From assembly GCF_000062885.1 (NCBI RefSeq), contig NC_009142.1:5011584-5075583 (forward strand): a stretch of 64,000 bases of DNA, in the 5' to 3' direction. The position numbers were made by a program, and so were the translations under genes. The stretch comes from Saccharopolyspora erythraea NRRL 2338 (GTDB lineage: Bacteria; Actinomycetota; Actinomycetes; Mycobacteriales; Pseudonocardiaceae). The notes beneath the pieces were generated by a model. The model was not told the origin of the DNA. It searched no databases and was given only the letters and a program-made list of their open reading frames with translations. The number at the start of each line of letters is the position of its first letter. The stretch's first letter is position 1. Shown one piece after another: positions 1 to 8,083 of the stretch.

Positions 1-1212
1 GTCTCCGGCCTCGTGCCCCAGGACGTCGTTGATCTGCTTGAAGTGGTCCAGGTCGGCGTACAGGAGCCCGAGGCTCCGGGGCGGCCAGGCTCGGGAGAGA
101 GCCTTGTCGAGCCGGAACAGCAGGAGGTTCCGGTTCGACGCGCCGGTGAGGGGATCATGGGTGGCCTGGTGCGCCAGCTGCCGCCGGGCCACCGACAGCT
201 GGCGCAGGGTGATGACCTGGCGCAGGACGACCAGCGCCACGACGGCGATGAGCGCGTACACCTCGCCGACATCCGGATCACCGGTGGTGGCCGTCGTGAA
301 CACGGTGAACACGCACACCGCGGCGAACGGAACATACGGCAGGAACAACAAGGGCGTGCGGGGCGTCATTTGCGAGAACTGGCGGTTCGGAGCGAGCGCG
401 GCCCCCAGGAACAGCATTGGCCCGACAATGTAACCGACATCCGCGACCGGCGGTGCCATCGACGAACTGCTGATCGTGTAGACGTAGACCGCATCGGAAA
501 AACCAATGGCGAGAAGGCCCAGTACCAGCCATGCCATGGGAAGCCGCAGCAGGCCGTACAACGCGGTGGCGAAAAGGATCGCGATGACGATCAGAATCAG
601 GTCCGCCAGCGTGTAGGAAGTCACCATGAGAAGCCTGTCGACGGGCACGCCGTCGGCATGCCGGACCGCGTCGACGGTGAGCTTCCAGCTCAATGCCACC
701 AGGCTTCCCACGATGATCAGCCCGTCGAGCACGACGACCGCGTGCGAGGGCGCCACGTCGTGTTCCTCGACCTTTCCGTGGTCCTTCTTCGCCATGCTGA
801 GCACAGCGAAGAAGGCGAAGAAGGGAAGCCCGAGGTAAAGGGCATTCGCGGCGTTCGGGAAGGTCGCCGGGTCGATGGCGCGGTACCAGGTCCACAGCGC
901 GTGGGCGGTGGCGAACCAGGCGAGTGCCACGACCATCAGCCATCGCCACCGCCGCTCGGCACCGGACTCGTACCATCCCGTCCACGCGAAGGCCGCGGCC
1001 GCGGCGACGGCGCCCACGACCCCTGTCAGATCGGCGACGAGATCACTGGCGGCGGGCTCCAGCGAGCCCGACACCACCAGGCCGACGGCAGCGATGCCCA
1101 CGACGGCCACAGCGGCCGTCGTTCGACGCCAAGACTGCCCTTCGCGCATGTTGGACCTGGTCTCACCGGTCGTGGCGTCGCCGACGCCAGCTCGGGTGGT
1201 TGGACGAGTCAT
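1..1212 (-). CDS. Membrane-bound GGDEF (diguanylate cyclase-type) protein, C-terminus outside window
   Basis: The frame is open from ATG 1212 through the left edge, giving 404 visible residues. The N-terminal ~330 residues contain roughly nine to ten hydrophobic segments (for example residues ~30-50, ~75-95 and repeatedly to ~330), so this is an integral membrane sensor. Near residue 350 comes the THDPLTG-x-x-NR start of a GGDEF domain, and near residue 386 the DLDHFKQIND substrate-binding segment. The GG(D/E)EF loop itself and any EAL domain lie beyond the window, so activity in making or only binding c-di-GMP cannot be judged. An internal ATG at 1149 is an alternative start; neither has a strong ribosome site. 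Unrelated to the betaine genes that follow. Confidence 0.85.
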   Translation of the reverse strand, partial: MTRPTTRAGVGDATTGETRSNMREGQSWRRTTAAVAVVGIAAVGLVVSGSLEPAASDLVADLTGVVGAVAAAAAFAWTGWYESGAERRWRWLMVVALAWFATAHALWTWYRAIDPATFPNAANALYLGLPFFAFFAVLSMAKKDHGKVEEHDVAPSHAVVVLDGLIIVGSLVALSWKLTVDAVRHADGVPVDRLLMVTSYTLADLILIVIAILFATALYGLLRLPMAWLVLGLLAIGFSDAVYVYTISSSSMAPPVADVGYIVGPMLFLGAALAPNRQFSQMTPRTPLLFLPYVPFAAVCVFTVFTTATTGDPDVGEVYALIAVVALVVLRQVITLRQLSVARRQLAHQATHDPLTGASNRNLLLFRLDKALSRAWPPRSLGLLYADLDHFKQINDVLGHEAGD

Positions 1213-1453
1213 CCGGCCCGCGGATTCACGATAGCGCCTTCCTGACCCGCAACGCCCTGACCGGCGGCGGGGCAGTCCGCAACCTCGACCTGGCTCACCC
1301 GGCGCCGCGGCGACACCGGCCGGGAAGTGGATCTCCATGCCGCATGGGCGAACCGGCCCGCGCCGGAGACTCACTCGCCGGTCTCGCCGATGCTCACGCC
1401 CTGGCGGAGAAATGGCCGCCACCAGCGTGGTCACTCCTGGCGATCACTCGCCC

Positions 1454-2083
1454 TCACGCGCTTCGGACGAGCAGTTCCTCCAGGCGCGGCGACTCGGCAC
1501 CGATCGTCGTCGTGGGGCCGTGGCCCGGGTGCACGGTCGTGGCCGGGTCGAGTCCCAGCAACCGGGTGGAGATCGACCGGATGGTCACCGGGAAGTCCGA
1601 GCAGGAGCGCCCGGTGGCGCCACGGCCGTCCGCGGAGACCGTGTCGCCGGAGAACAACCACGCCTGCTCGACCGCGTGCAGGCAGACGCTTCCCCACGTG
1701 TGACCGGGCGTGTGCAGGACTTCCAGATCGATTCCGGCGACCGTGAGCACCTCGCTGTCGGACAGCGTCCAGTCCGGGGCGCGGTCCGGGTTGACCCGGT
1801 CCCAGAGCGCGCGGTCCTCCGCGTGGATCAGCACCGGGGCGCCGACCTCGTCCGCCAGCGGCACGGAGGCGTTGATGTGGTCGTTGTGCCCGTGGGTGCA
1901 CACGATCGCGGTGACCCTGCGGTCACCGATCGCGTCCAGGACCAGTTCGTGGTCGTGCGCCGCGTCGACGACCATCACCTCGCGGTCGTCGCCGACCAGC
2001 CAGACGTTGTTGTCCACCGCCGTCGCCGCGCCGTCGAGGATGTGCAGTCCCGACGTCAGAACCTTCTCCACCCGCGCGGTCAT
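1454..2083 (-). CDS. MBL-fold metallo-hydrolase, probable S-formylmycothiol/thioester hydrolase
   Basis: 209 residues with the full metallo-beta-lactamase metal site: THGHNDH (His64, His66, Asp68, His69), His128 in HTPGH and Asp147 in SGDT. It is a close paralogue of the protein at 6017-6643, with metal ligands at identical residue numbers. That paralogue is coupled to an intact mycothiol-dependent formaldehyde dehydrogenase, so hydrolysis of the formyl-mycothiol product is the likely role (inference). Start ATG 2083 overlaps the TGA of the fdh remnant upstream as TGATG, exactly as in the intact pair; a GTG at 2086 is in frame but less likely. With its partner gene collapsed, this copy is an orphan hydrolase. 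Confidence 0.85.
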   Translation of the reverse strand: MTARVEKVLTSGLHILDGAATAVDNNVWLVGDDREVMVVDAAHDHELVLDAIGDRRVTAIVCTHGHNDHINASVPLADEVGAPVLIHAEDRALWDRVNPDRAPDWTLSDSEVLTVAGIDLEVLHTPGHTWGSVCLHAVEQAWLFSGDTVSADGRGATGRSCSDFPVTIRSISTRLLGLDPATTVHPGHGPTTTIGAESPRLEELLVRSA

Positions 2084-2184
2084 CACCGGACGACCACCGT
2101 GCGCAGCACGTTGCAGGGCAGACCCTGCGCCTCGGCAGGCGCACCTCCGCCGCGTGCCAGAACACCACCGACCTCAAGACGCAC
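2083..2184 (-). pseudogene. Internally deleted mycothiol-dependent formaldehyde dehydrogenase (scar of 33 codons)
   Basis: Between a good ribosome site (GAGGAG, ~2190-2195) and the TGATG junction with the MBL gene is a 33-codon frame starting GTG 2184. Its first ~20 residues (VRLEVGGVLARGGGAPAEAQ) match the N-terminus of the two intact dehydrogenases in this window ([17 protein letters not shown] at 7725; [14 protein letters not shown] at 33112). Its last residues (NVLRTVVVR) match their C-terminus (EVLRSVVVL). About 330 codons between are missing, in frame. It keeps promoter motif, ribosome site and coupling to the hydrolase, so it may still serve as a translated leader for that gene. A functional micropeptide is possible but unsupported. 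Confidence 0.75.
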
Positions 2185-2217
2185 GGAAAACTCCTCGCGA
2201 GCAGAACGAACGCATGT

Positions 2218-2251
2218 GTTGCGCATAAGTCAACAAGTTCCTTAATGCGAG
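2218..2251 (-). promoter_or_regulatory. GTTGCGCATAAG operator-like motif before fdh remnant
   Basis: GTTGCGCATAAG at 2218-2229 is a one-base variant of the GTTGCGCATAAC motif found before both Rieske genes and fdh2; a second half-site TAATGCGA lies at 2244-2251. It sits 35-65 bases upstream of the GTG of the remnant. The pair of divergent half-sites resembles IclR-family operators (inference; no IclR gene is in the window). Confidence 0.5.
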
Positions 2252-2447
2252 ACATGTTGCGGACACGGCGGCTCACTGTCAAGAGCCGCGACAGCTCCGC
2301 CCCGGGGCTACCGCAGGGTAGCGGCGCGAAGCTCGCCCAGCAGTCGTACCAACCGCGTCACGCAGGCGAAACCCCACCCGGAGGGCCCCGAAGAAACCCT
2401 TGACGGCCACACGCCGTTCAGCGATCCTTGTTGCTCATTACGCCACC

Positions 2448-2794
2448 TGTTCTGTTATGCGCAACGTTTGGAGGGGGTGCTCATGATCGCCGTGTGCCGT
2501 GTCGAGGAGCTGCCGCCAGGGGAGTCGACCCGGGTCTTCGCGGACGTGGCCGTGGCCGTGTTCAACGCCGACGGTGAGTTCTACGCGGTCGACGACACCT
2601 GCACGCACCAGGACGCGTCGTTGTCGGAGGGGTTCCTGGAGGGCTGCTTCGTGGAGTGCCCGCTGCACGCGGCGTTCTTCGACCTGCGCACCGGGCAGCC
2701 GACCTGCCTGCCTGCCAAGCGGCCGGTGCGCACCCACCCCGTCACGATCGAAGACGGCGTGATCCACGTCCACGTCGCCGGACACGCCGGCCAG
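2448..2794 (+). repeat. Left arm of 347-bp inverted repeat (partner 32469-32815)
   Basis: Read against the reverse complement of 32469-32815, this segment is identical except one base (CCT here, CCG there, in a proline codon near 2711). It covers the operator motif, ribosome site and the first ~104 codons of the Rieske gene. The arms are about 30 kb apart in opposite orientation, bracketing the betaine/C1 island, and could support inversion or gene conversion. Confidence 0.95.
2454..2465 (+). promoter_or_regulatory. GTTATGCGCAAC operator-like motif
   Basis: Lies 18 bases before the Rieske start codon, between the presumed promoter and the ribosome site. An upstream GTTGCTCATTA (2431-2441) is a degenerate second half. 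The same sequence is present in the right-hand repeat arm and, with changes, before both fdh loci. Confidence 0.5.
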
Positions 2795-2830
2795 CCGGCC
2801 CACGAGCGGGAGCAGCAGGTCGTCGCGTAG
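2483..2830 (+). CDS. Rieske [2Fe-2S] ferredoxin, copy 1
   Basis: 115 residues with a single Rieske fold: Cys40-x-His42 and Cys59-x2-His62, spaced by 16 residues, are the cluster ligands. Proteins of this type pass electrons from an FAD reductase to a Rieske oxygenase; here the natural partner is the betaine oxygenase at 34395. Start ATG 2483 follows a strong GGAGGGGG. The first ~104 residues are identical to the copy at 32433-32780, and only the tail after HAGQ differs. Unlike that copy, no reductase gene follows; a hairpin terminator at 2996-3042 closes the transcript, so copy 1 is monocistronic. Whether both copies are expressed is unknown. Confidence 0.92.
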   Translation: MIAVCRVEELPPGESTRVFADVAVAVFNADGEFYAVDDTCTHQDASLSEGFLEGCFVECPLHAAFFDLRTGQPTCLPAKRPVRTHPVTIEDGVIHVHVAGHAGQPAHEREQQVVA

Positions 2831-2995
2831 AACGATCGCGGTCGTCAGCGCCTCTCCGCGGGTTGCCCGCGGCGCGGCGACCGCGCCGCCAACTCGCACA
2901 CCGAAAACACGGCGATCAACGCAAGACAATCACGGAATACCGACCCCGATCACCGGAACACGCATCACCGCCCCCATATCGCGAACAGCGTCCCA

Positions 2996-3042
2996 CTGCG
3001 ACGGTATCCCGCCGCCACCGGCAGGACGGGATACCGTCGCAG
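2996..3042 (+). terminator. 16-bp perfect hairpin after Rieske gene
   Basis: CTGCGACGGTATCCCG at 2996-3011 pairs perfectly with 3027-3042, with a 15-base loop, followed by CCATTTTA. It lies 165 bases after the Rieske stop and before the BCCT gene, so a terminator is the simplest reading; an operator for the transporter promoter is the alternative. Confidence 0.6.
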
Positions 3043-3308
3043 CCATTTTACCGCGCACCCTTCCAAATGCATTCCACTGTGGACTCAAATGAATTCTTGA
3101 CAGCTCGCCGTATGCACGGCAGGGTTTGTGCGCACTCGACATGTCGCCCACTTCTCAGAAAATCAGTAGGGCTTTTGTCCGGCACGCACCTCCGCAGTGT
3201 GCCGAGAGATCCTGTTCCGCCCGGCTCGGTCCGCGCGATCGGACACCTGAATCCTGTCCTCTTCCACGAAAACGAGAGGAGGCGGCGTCCACCGGGACGC
3301 CGAACGGC

Positions 3309-5150
3309 ATGACTCCGCTCCATCCCACCACTTCCCCGGATCACTCCCCCGACCCCCCGCAATCCTGTCCCGAAGCCGACAAACCGGCTCGCGTCGACCG
3401 GACCGTCTTCGGCGTCTCCGCCTTCCTCGCCCTGGCCTTCGTCGCATGGGGCATGTGGCGAACCGACTCGCTGAGCTCGCTGTCCTCCGCCGTGCTCGAC
3501 TGGTTGATCGTCAACGGGGGCTGGGCGTTCGTCCTCGTCGCCAGCGGCGTGGTGATATTCGCGCTGTGGCTGGCCGGCAGCCGCTACGGGCGCATCCCGC
3601 TCGGCGCCGACGGCGAGCCCGCCGAGTTCAAGACGGTGTCCTGGGTGGCGATGATGTTCAGCGCCGGCATGGGCATCGGGCTGATGTTCTACGGAGTCAG
3701 CGAGCCCCTCGCGCACTTCACCGCCCCACCGCCCGGGACCGTCCCGCCGGGCAGCGACGCGGCGATCGAGACCGCGATGGCCACCTCGCTGTTCCACTGG
3801 ACGCTGCACCCGTGGGCGATCTACGCGGTGGTGGGACTGGCCATCGCCTACAGCAGCTTCCGCCGCGGCCGTCGTCAGCTCATCAGTTCGGTCTTCGCGC
3901 CGCTGCTCGGGCGCAGGACCGCCAACGGCCCCATCGGCAAGCTGATCGACGTGCTGGCGATCTTCGCGACCCTGTTCGGCTCCGCCGCCTCGCTGGGGCT
4001 GGGCACGTTGCAGATCGGCAGCGGGCTCCAGGCCGGCGGATGGCTGTCCGGCACCCCCGCCGTGGGGCTGCTGGTGGCCGTGATCGCGGTGCTGACCGTC
4101 GCGTTCATCGCCTCGGCGGTGTCGGGCGTGGCCAAGGGCATCCAGTGGCTGTCCAACATCAACATGGTCCTGGCCGCGGTCCTCGCGGTGTTCCTGCTCG
4201 GGGTGGGACCGACCGTGTTCATCCTCGACCTCGTGCCGTCGGCGATCGGGAACTACTTCCGCGACATCGGCCAGATGACCGCACGCACCGGCGCGACCGG
4301 CGGAGCGGCCATGCAGCAGTGGCTGTCGTCGTGGACGATCTTCTACTGGGCGTGGTGGATCTCCTGGACGCCGTTCGTGGGGATGTTCATCGCGCGGATC
4401 AGCCGCGGCCGCACCATCCGCCAGTTCGTCCTGGGCGCGGTGCTCGTGCCCGCCACGGTGAGCGTGGCCTGGTTCGCCATCTTCGGCGGCACCGCGATCG
4501 ACGTGCAGCGCCACGGCACCGACGTGGCGGGCGCGGGCGCGGCCGAGGCGCAGCTCTTCGACGTGCTGGCGCACTTCCCGCTGGGTGCGGTCACCGCGGT
4601 CCTGGTCATGGTCCTCGTGGCGATCTTCTTCGTCTCGGGCGCCGACGCCGCGTCGGTGGTGATGGGCACGCTGTCGCAGCGCGGCTCGATCAATCCGCGC
4701 GGCTCGGTGGTCATCTTCTGGGGCGTGGCCACCGGAGGCGTCGCGGCGGTCATGCTGATGGTCGGCGGTGGCACCGACAACGCGCTCACCGGTCTGCAGA
4801 ACCTGACGATCATCGTGGCGGCGCCGTTCACCGTGGTCATGGTGCTGCTCTGCGTGGCGCTGGCGAGGGACCTGCGCAGCGATCCCCTGATCCTGCGCGC
4901 CGAGAAGGGCGCCGAGATCATCGAAGCCGCCGTCGTCACCGGCGACGACCGCTATGACGGCGACTTCCAGCTCCAGGTGGCAAGCACCAACGGTGACACC
5001 GACGACTCCGATCCGGCAGAGGCGGACGGGGAAACACCGGCAGCGGACGGAGCCCTTCCGACCACTGTGGATGACATCGAGCCCGACGATGCCCCGGAGA
5101 CGCTCGCGATCCGCTGGATCGAGGAGCAGAACGCGACCACACCGAAATGA
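3309..5150 (+). CDS. BCCT-family transporter, probable glycine betaine importer
   Basis: 613 residues with about twelve membrane spans from residue ~40 to ~525 and the BCCT core signature FYWAWWISWTPFVGMFIARISRG, whose tryptophans line the betaine site in BetP-type proteins. It would bring in betaine for the demethylation pathway encoded around it. Start ATG 3309 is chosen because the transmembrane part begins ~35 residues later; upstream in-frame ATGs at 3126 and 3141 exist and no good ribosome site is at the right distance, so the start is uncertain. The acidic ~85-residue C-terminal tail could be a regulatory domain, as in osmosensing BCCT proteins. A strong terminator follows directly. 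Confidence 0.9.
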   Translation: MTPLHPTTSPDHSPDPPQSCPEADKPARVDRTVFGVSAFLALAFVAWGMWRTDSLSSLSSAVLDWLIVNGGWAFVLVASGVVIFALWLAGSRYGRIPLGADGEPAEFKTVSWVAMMFSAGMGIGLMFYGVSEPLAHFTAPPPGTVPPGSDAAIETAMATSLFHWTLHPWAIYAVVGLAIAYSSFRRGRRQLISSVFAPLLGRRTANGPIGKLIDVLAIFATLFGSAASLGLGTLQIGSGLQAGGWLSGTPAVGLLVAVIAVLTVAFIASAVSGVAKGIQWLSNINMVLAAVLAVFLLGVGPTVFILDLVPSAIGNYFRDIGQMTARTGATGGAAMQQWLSSWTIFYWAWWISWTPFVGMFIARISRGRTIRQFVLGAVLVPATVSVAWFAIFGGTAIDVQRHGTDVAGAGAAEAQLFDVLAHFPLGAVTAVLVMVLVAIFFVSGADAASVVMGTLSQRGSINPRGSVVIFWGVATGGVAAVMLMVGGGTDNALTGLQNLTIIVAAPFTVVMVLLCVALARDLRSDPLILRAEKGAEIIEAAVVTGDDRYDGDFQLQVASTNGDTDDSDPAEADGETPAADGALPTTVDDIEPDDAPETLAIRWIEEQNATTPK

Positions 5151-5195
5151 GGGCGGCCGGCTCGTACCCGGACCCCGCATAGACCGTCTGCCGAG

Positions 5196-5234
5196 CCCCG
5201 GAGACCCCCGTGCCCCGCACGGGGGTCTCCGGGG
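5196..5234 (+). terminator. 18-bp perfect GC-rich hairpin terminator
   Basis: CCCCGGAGACCCCCGTGC (5196-5213) and its exact complement (5217-5234) with a 3-base loop, 45 bases after the transporter stop, followed by TCTTGC. It also faces the end of the convergent gene at 5301. Confidence 0.9.
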
Positions 5235-5300
5235 TCTTGCAACCGGGACCGGGTCAGCGCATCGGCGATGAGTGCCGGCTCGGACGCAGAGAGAGCTGCA

Positions 5301-5837
5301 CTACGGCGTCCGCAGTGAGCTGTCCAAGGCCTTCATCAGGTGCGCGACGCGGCTCTTTCCCGTGGGAGCGAGGGGATATCGACCGAGGACGTCGATCAGG
5401 ACAGGCGTAGCGCGCTGACGCGCCTGCTGGACCAGCGCGTCTCCCACGGCGGGGTCACCGCCGGCGCGCAGCTCGGCTGCCCGCGCCGCGCATGCGGTCG
5501 CGCGCAGGATGTGGCCGACCTGGGTCGCCTTGGCAAGAGGGTGCAGGTACGCAGCGGAAGCCGCGTCGCCCGCGGCACGCGCGGCATGGCTCGCGGCTTC
5601 ACCGGCGGCGGCTTTCGCCGCGCGGTGCGCATCCAGCGACGCGACGCGCTGCAGCTTGGTTCGCGGAGCGCCGTTGGCGAACGTCCACGCGGCCTCGACG
5701 GCGGCGCGGGGCCGCGGGTCTTCGGGATGAGCATCCTCGAAGATCGCGAGGACTTCTTGCGCGCTCTCGGCCGCGTAGCGGGCCACGGTGCGCAGCTCGT
5801 CCATGGTCAGCTCGAAATCGCCTGGTCCGATGGGCAT
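5301..5837 (-). CDS. Imm5-like putative immunity protein
   Basis: Alanine-rich, all-helical protein of ~178 residues (181 if ATG 5846 is used). The pattern around residues 25-75 (RYAAESAQEVL..FE..HPEDPRPRAA.EAA..F..GA.RT...R.A.L.AHRAA) matches actinobacterial proteins labelled putative immunity protein Imm5. Such proteins normally protect against a polymorphic toxin made by a neighbour, but here both flanks are metabolic (BCCT transporter and MBL hydrolase), so it would be an orphan. The assignment rests on remembered family patterns, not a search; a stand-alone helical protein of unknown job is the alternative. Confidence 0.65.
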   Translation of the reverse strand: MPIGPGDFELTMDELRTVARYAAESAQEVLAIFEDAHPEDPRPRAAVEAAWTFANGAPRTKLQRVASLDAHRAAKAAAGEAASHAARAAGDAASAAYLHPLAKATQVGHILRATACAARAAELRAGGDPAVGDALVQQARQRATPVLIDVLGRYPLAPTGKSRVAHLMKALDSSLRTP

Positions 5838-5924
5838 GCGCGCCATTCTCGCCGGTGCGCCGATGCCCGTTCACCCGCCCGCGACTCTCACTTCGGGTTC
5901 GGCCGCGGCCGATCCGCACGACAG

Positions 5925-5963
5925 CGGCTGCTCCCCCGGCCGGATCAGCCGGAGGAGCAGCCG
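5925..5963 (-). terminator. 16-bp hairpin terminator (one mismatch) after fdh1-MBL operon
   Basis: 5925-5940 pairs with 5948-5963 with one mismatch and a 7-base loop. It lies ~55 bases past the stop of the MBL gene at 6017, on the outgoing side of the leftward operon. Confidence 0.75.
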
Positions 5964-6016
5964 TCTTCAGTTGTGAAAATCCCGGTCAGGGCGTGGAGAC
6001 ACCCGCGAGGCAGGAC

Positions 6017-6643
6017 TCAACCTCGCGCGACCCACTCCTCGAACTGGGACCGGACCGCGCCGATGGTGGTCGACTCGCCGTGCCCGGGCCGCACCTCCGT
6101 CTCCTCCGGCAGCGGCAGCAGCCGGTCGCGGATGGAGTCCACGATCACGTCGTAATTCGAATAGGACCGGCCGGTCGCTCCGGGGCCGCCCGCGAAGAGC
6201 GTGTCGCCGGTGAAGACCGTGGCGAGAGCCGGGACGTGCAGGCAGACCGCACCGGGCGCGTGGCCCGGGGTGTGCAGCACCCGCACCTCGATCCCGGCGA
6301 CGTGGACGACCTGGCCGTCGGCCAGCTCGCCGTCGGGCTTGCTGTCCGGGTGCGTTAGGTCCCACAGCACCTGGTCCTCCGGGTGCAGCAACACCGGTGC
6401 GCCGACCTGCTCGGCCAGAGCCGGGGCCACGCGCACGTGGTCGTCGTGGGCGTGGGTGCACAGCACCGCCACCACGTCGCGTCCGCCCACGAGCTCGCGA
6501 ATCGCGGCGGCGTCGTGCGGCGCGTCGATGACCACGCACTCCTGGTCGTCACCCACCACCCACACGTTGTTGTCCACGTCGTAGGTCCCGCCGTCCAGCG
6601 AGAAGGTGCCCGAGGTGACGGTGTGGTCGATGCGTGCGGCCAT
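6017..6643 (-). CDS. MBL-fold metallo-hydrolase coupled to mycothiol-dependent formaldehyde dehydrogenase
   Basis: 208 residues with THAHDDH (His64, His66, Asp68, His69), His128 and Asp147 as di-metal ligands. The start ATG 6643 overlaps the stop of the dehydrogenase as TGATG, so the two are translationally coupled. A similar MBL gene follows mscR in mycobacteria. The dehydrogenase makes S-formylmycothiol, so hydrolysis to formate and free mycothiol is the likely reaction (inference from context and fold). Paralogue of 1454-2083. Confidence 0.88.
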   Translation of the reverse strand: MAARIDHTVTSGTFSLDGGTYDVDNNVWVVGDDQECVVIDAPHDAAAIRELVGGRDVVAVLCTHAHDDHVRVAPALAEQVGAPVLLHPEDQVLWDLTHPDSKPDGELADGQVVHVAGIEVRVLHTPGHAPGAVCLHVPALATVFTGDTLFAGGPGATGRSYSNYDVIVDSIRDRLLPLPEETEVRPGHGESTTIGAVRSQFEEWVARG

Positions 6644-7725
6644 CAGAGCGTCACCACCGAACGCAGCACCTCGCCGCGGTGCATCTTCTCGAACGCCTGC
6701 TCCACCTGGTCCAGGGCGATCTCCTCGGTCACGAACTTCTCCAGCGGCAGACGTCCCTGCTGGTACATCTCGACCAGCATCGGGAAGTCCCTGCTGGGCA
6801 GGCAGTCGCCGTACCAGCTCGACCTGAGGGCGCCGCCCCGGGCGAACACGTCGATCAGCGGTAGCTCCAGCTGCATCTCCGGCGAGGGAACACCGACGAG
6901 CACGACCGTGCCCGCCAGGTCCCGGGCGTAGAAGGCCTGGGTGTAGGTCTTCGGGATGCCCACCGCGTCCACCACCAGGTCGGCGCCGTGGCCGCCGGTC
7001 AGCTCGCGAATGGCTTCCACCGTGTCGCTCTCGCTGGCGTTGACCGTGTGGGTCGCACCGAACTGGCGAGCCCAGTCCAGCTTCACCGGGTCGGTGTCGA
7101 CGGCGATGATCTGGCGCGCTCCGGCCAGGTTCGCGCCGGCGACCGAGCCGGCGCCGACGCCGCCGCAGCCGATGACGGCCACCGAGTCACCGGGACCGGC
7201 CTGCCCGGTGTTGACCGCCGCGCCGATCCCGGCCATCACGCCGCAGCCCAGCAGGCCCGCCACCGCGGGCCGGGCGGACGGGTCCACCTTCGTGCACTGC
7301 CCGGAGTGGACGAGCGTCTTCTCCGCGAACGCACCGATGCCGAGCGCCGGCGACAGCGGGGTCCCGTCCTCCAGCGTCATGGGCTGAGCGGCGTTGTGGG
7401 TGTCGAAGCAGTACTGCGGCCTGCCGCGCCGGCACGCACGGCACAGGCCGCAGACCGCGCGCCAGTTCAGCACGACGAAGTCCCCGGGCTCGATGTCGTG
7501 CACGCCCTCTCCGACGGCGTCGACCACGCCCGCGGCCTCGTGGCCGAGCAGGAACGGGTAGTCGTCGCTGATCCCGCCCTCGCGGTAGTGCAGGTCGGTG
7601 TGGCAGACACCGCACGCCTGCACCCGCACCACCGCCTCACCCGGTCCGGGATCGGGGACGTTGATCGTCACCACCTCGACCGGCTTTCCCTTTCCGGCGG
7701 CGACGACCCCACGCACTTCGGTCAT
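6643..7725 (-). CDS. mscR: S-(hydroxymethyl)mycothiol dehydrogenase (NAD/mycothiol-dependent formaldehyde dehydrogenase), copy 1
   Basis: 360-residue zinc-dependent medium-chain dehydrogenase. It has the catalytic-zinc segment CGVCHTD (Cys41) and LLGHEAAG, a four-cysteine structural-zinc loop ([15 protein letters not shown]) and the NAD-binding GCGGVGAGS. The length and the whole N-terminal pattern match mycothiol-dependent formaldehyde dehydrogenases, which oxidise the formaldehyde-mycothiol adduct. In this island the formaldehyde comes from betaine and any uncoupled demethylation. Start ATG 7725 is supported by AAAGGAG seven bases upstream. An 18-bp perfect hairpin lies ~30 bases upstream of the start (7754-7795). 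Coupled to the MBL hydrolase. Shares strong similarity with fdh2 at 33112 and with the scar at 2083. Confidence 0.93.
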   Translation of the reverse strand: MTEVRGVVAAGKGKPVEVVTINVPDPGPGEAVVRVQACGVCHTDLHYREGGISDDYPFLLGHEAAGVVDAVGEGVHDIEPGDFVVLNWRAVCGLCRACRRGRPQYCFDTHNAAQPMTLEDGTPLSPALGIGAFAEKTLVHSGQCTKVDPSARPAVAGLLGCGVMAGIGAAVNTGQAGPGDSVAVIGCGGVGAGSVAGANLAGARQIIAVDTDPVKLDWARQFGATHTVNASESDTVEAIRELTGGHGADLVVDAVGIPKTYTQAFYARDLAGTVVLVGVPSPEMQLELPLIDVFARGGALRSSWYGDCLPSRDFPMLVEMYQQGRLPLEKFVTEEIALDQVEQAFEKMHRGEVLRSVVTL

Positions 7726-7753
7726 GAGGTACTCCTTTCGGTTTCGCTGTGGC

Positions 7754-7795
7754 ACAGCTACGCGGCGGACGAGGGAGCGTCCGCCGCGTAGCTGT
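7754..7795 (-). terminator. 18-bp perfect hairpin between sox operon and mscR
   Basis: ACAGCTACGCGGCGGACG (7754-7771) is exactly complementary to 7778-7795 with a 6-base loop. It lies between soxG and mscR, which run the same way, so a terminator for the glyA-sox operon is likely. Because it is so close to the mscR ribosome site it could also act in the mscR leader. Confidence 0.65.
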
Positions 7796-8083
7796 TGTCA
7801 GGTAGGTCGTGCTCGACGACCGTCAGGGCTCTTAGACAAGCGGCGGAGCCGCCTGCGGTACTTCCCGGAGCCCTCTTCAGAGCCCTGTCTTTGATCTTCG
7901 AAGTGGCGAAGCCGCTTGGCTCCCTCTCGCAACCGGCGCCGCCGCGGGTTCTCAGGCGTCCTCCGGCGAGGACAGCTTTTTCGCGGCGTATGGGTGATAC
8001 GCGAGAAAAAGATTCCGGAGCCAGAGGACGCCTGAGGTTCCGCCACTCCACCGCAACGCAAGGTGTGTTCGAAGACAGGCATT
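7796..8083. repeat. Intergenic block of nested palindromes
   Basis: No gene fits here. It holds several short dyads (GGCGGAGCCGCC at ~7842; GAAGTGGCGAAGCCGCTT at ~7900) and one long imperfect palindrome: 7947-7966 pairs with 8021-8040 (core CTCAGGCGTCCTC), and inside it CTTTTTCGCGGCGTAT pairs with ATACGCGAGAAAAAG. This looks like a dispersed intergenic repeat rather than unique sequence; a genome-wide copy count would tell. Confidence 0.6.

Noticed and set aside
3048-5180. 710-codon open frame antisense to the BCCT transporter
   Set aside because: Composition-driven; the other strand encodes a clear membrane protein family and the antisense product is low-complexity His/Asp/Arg-rich.
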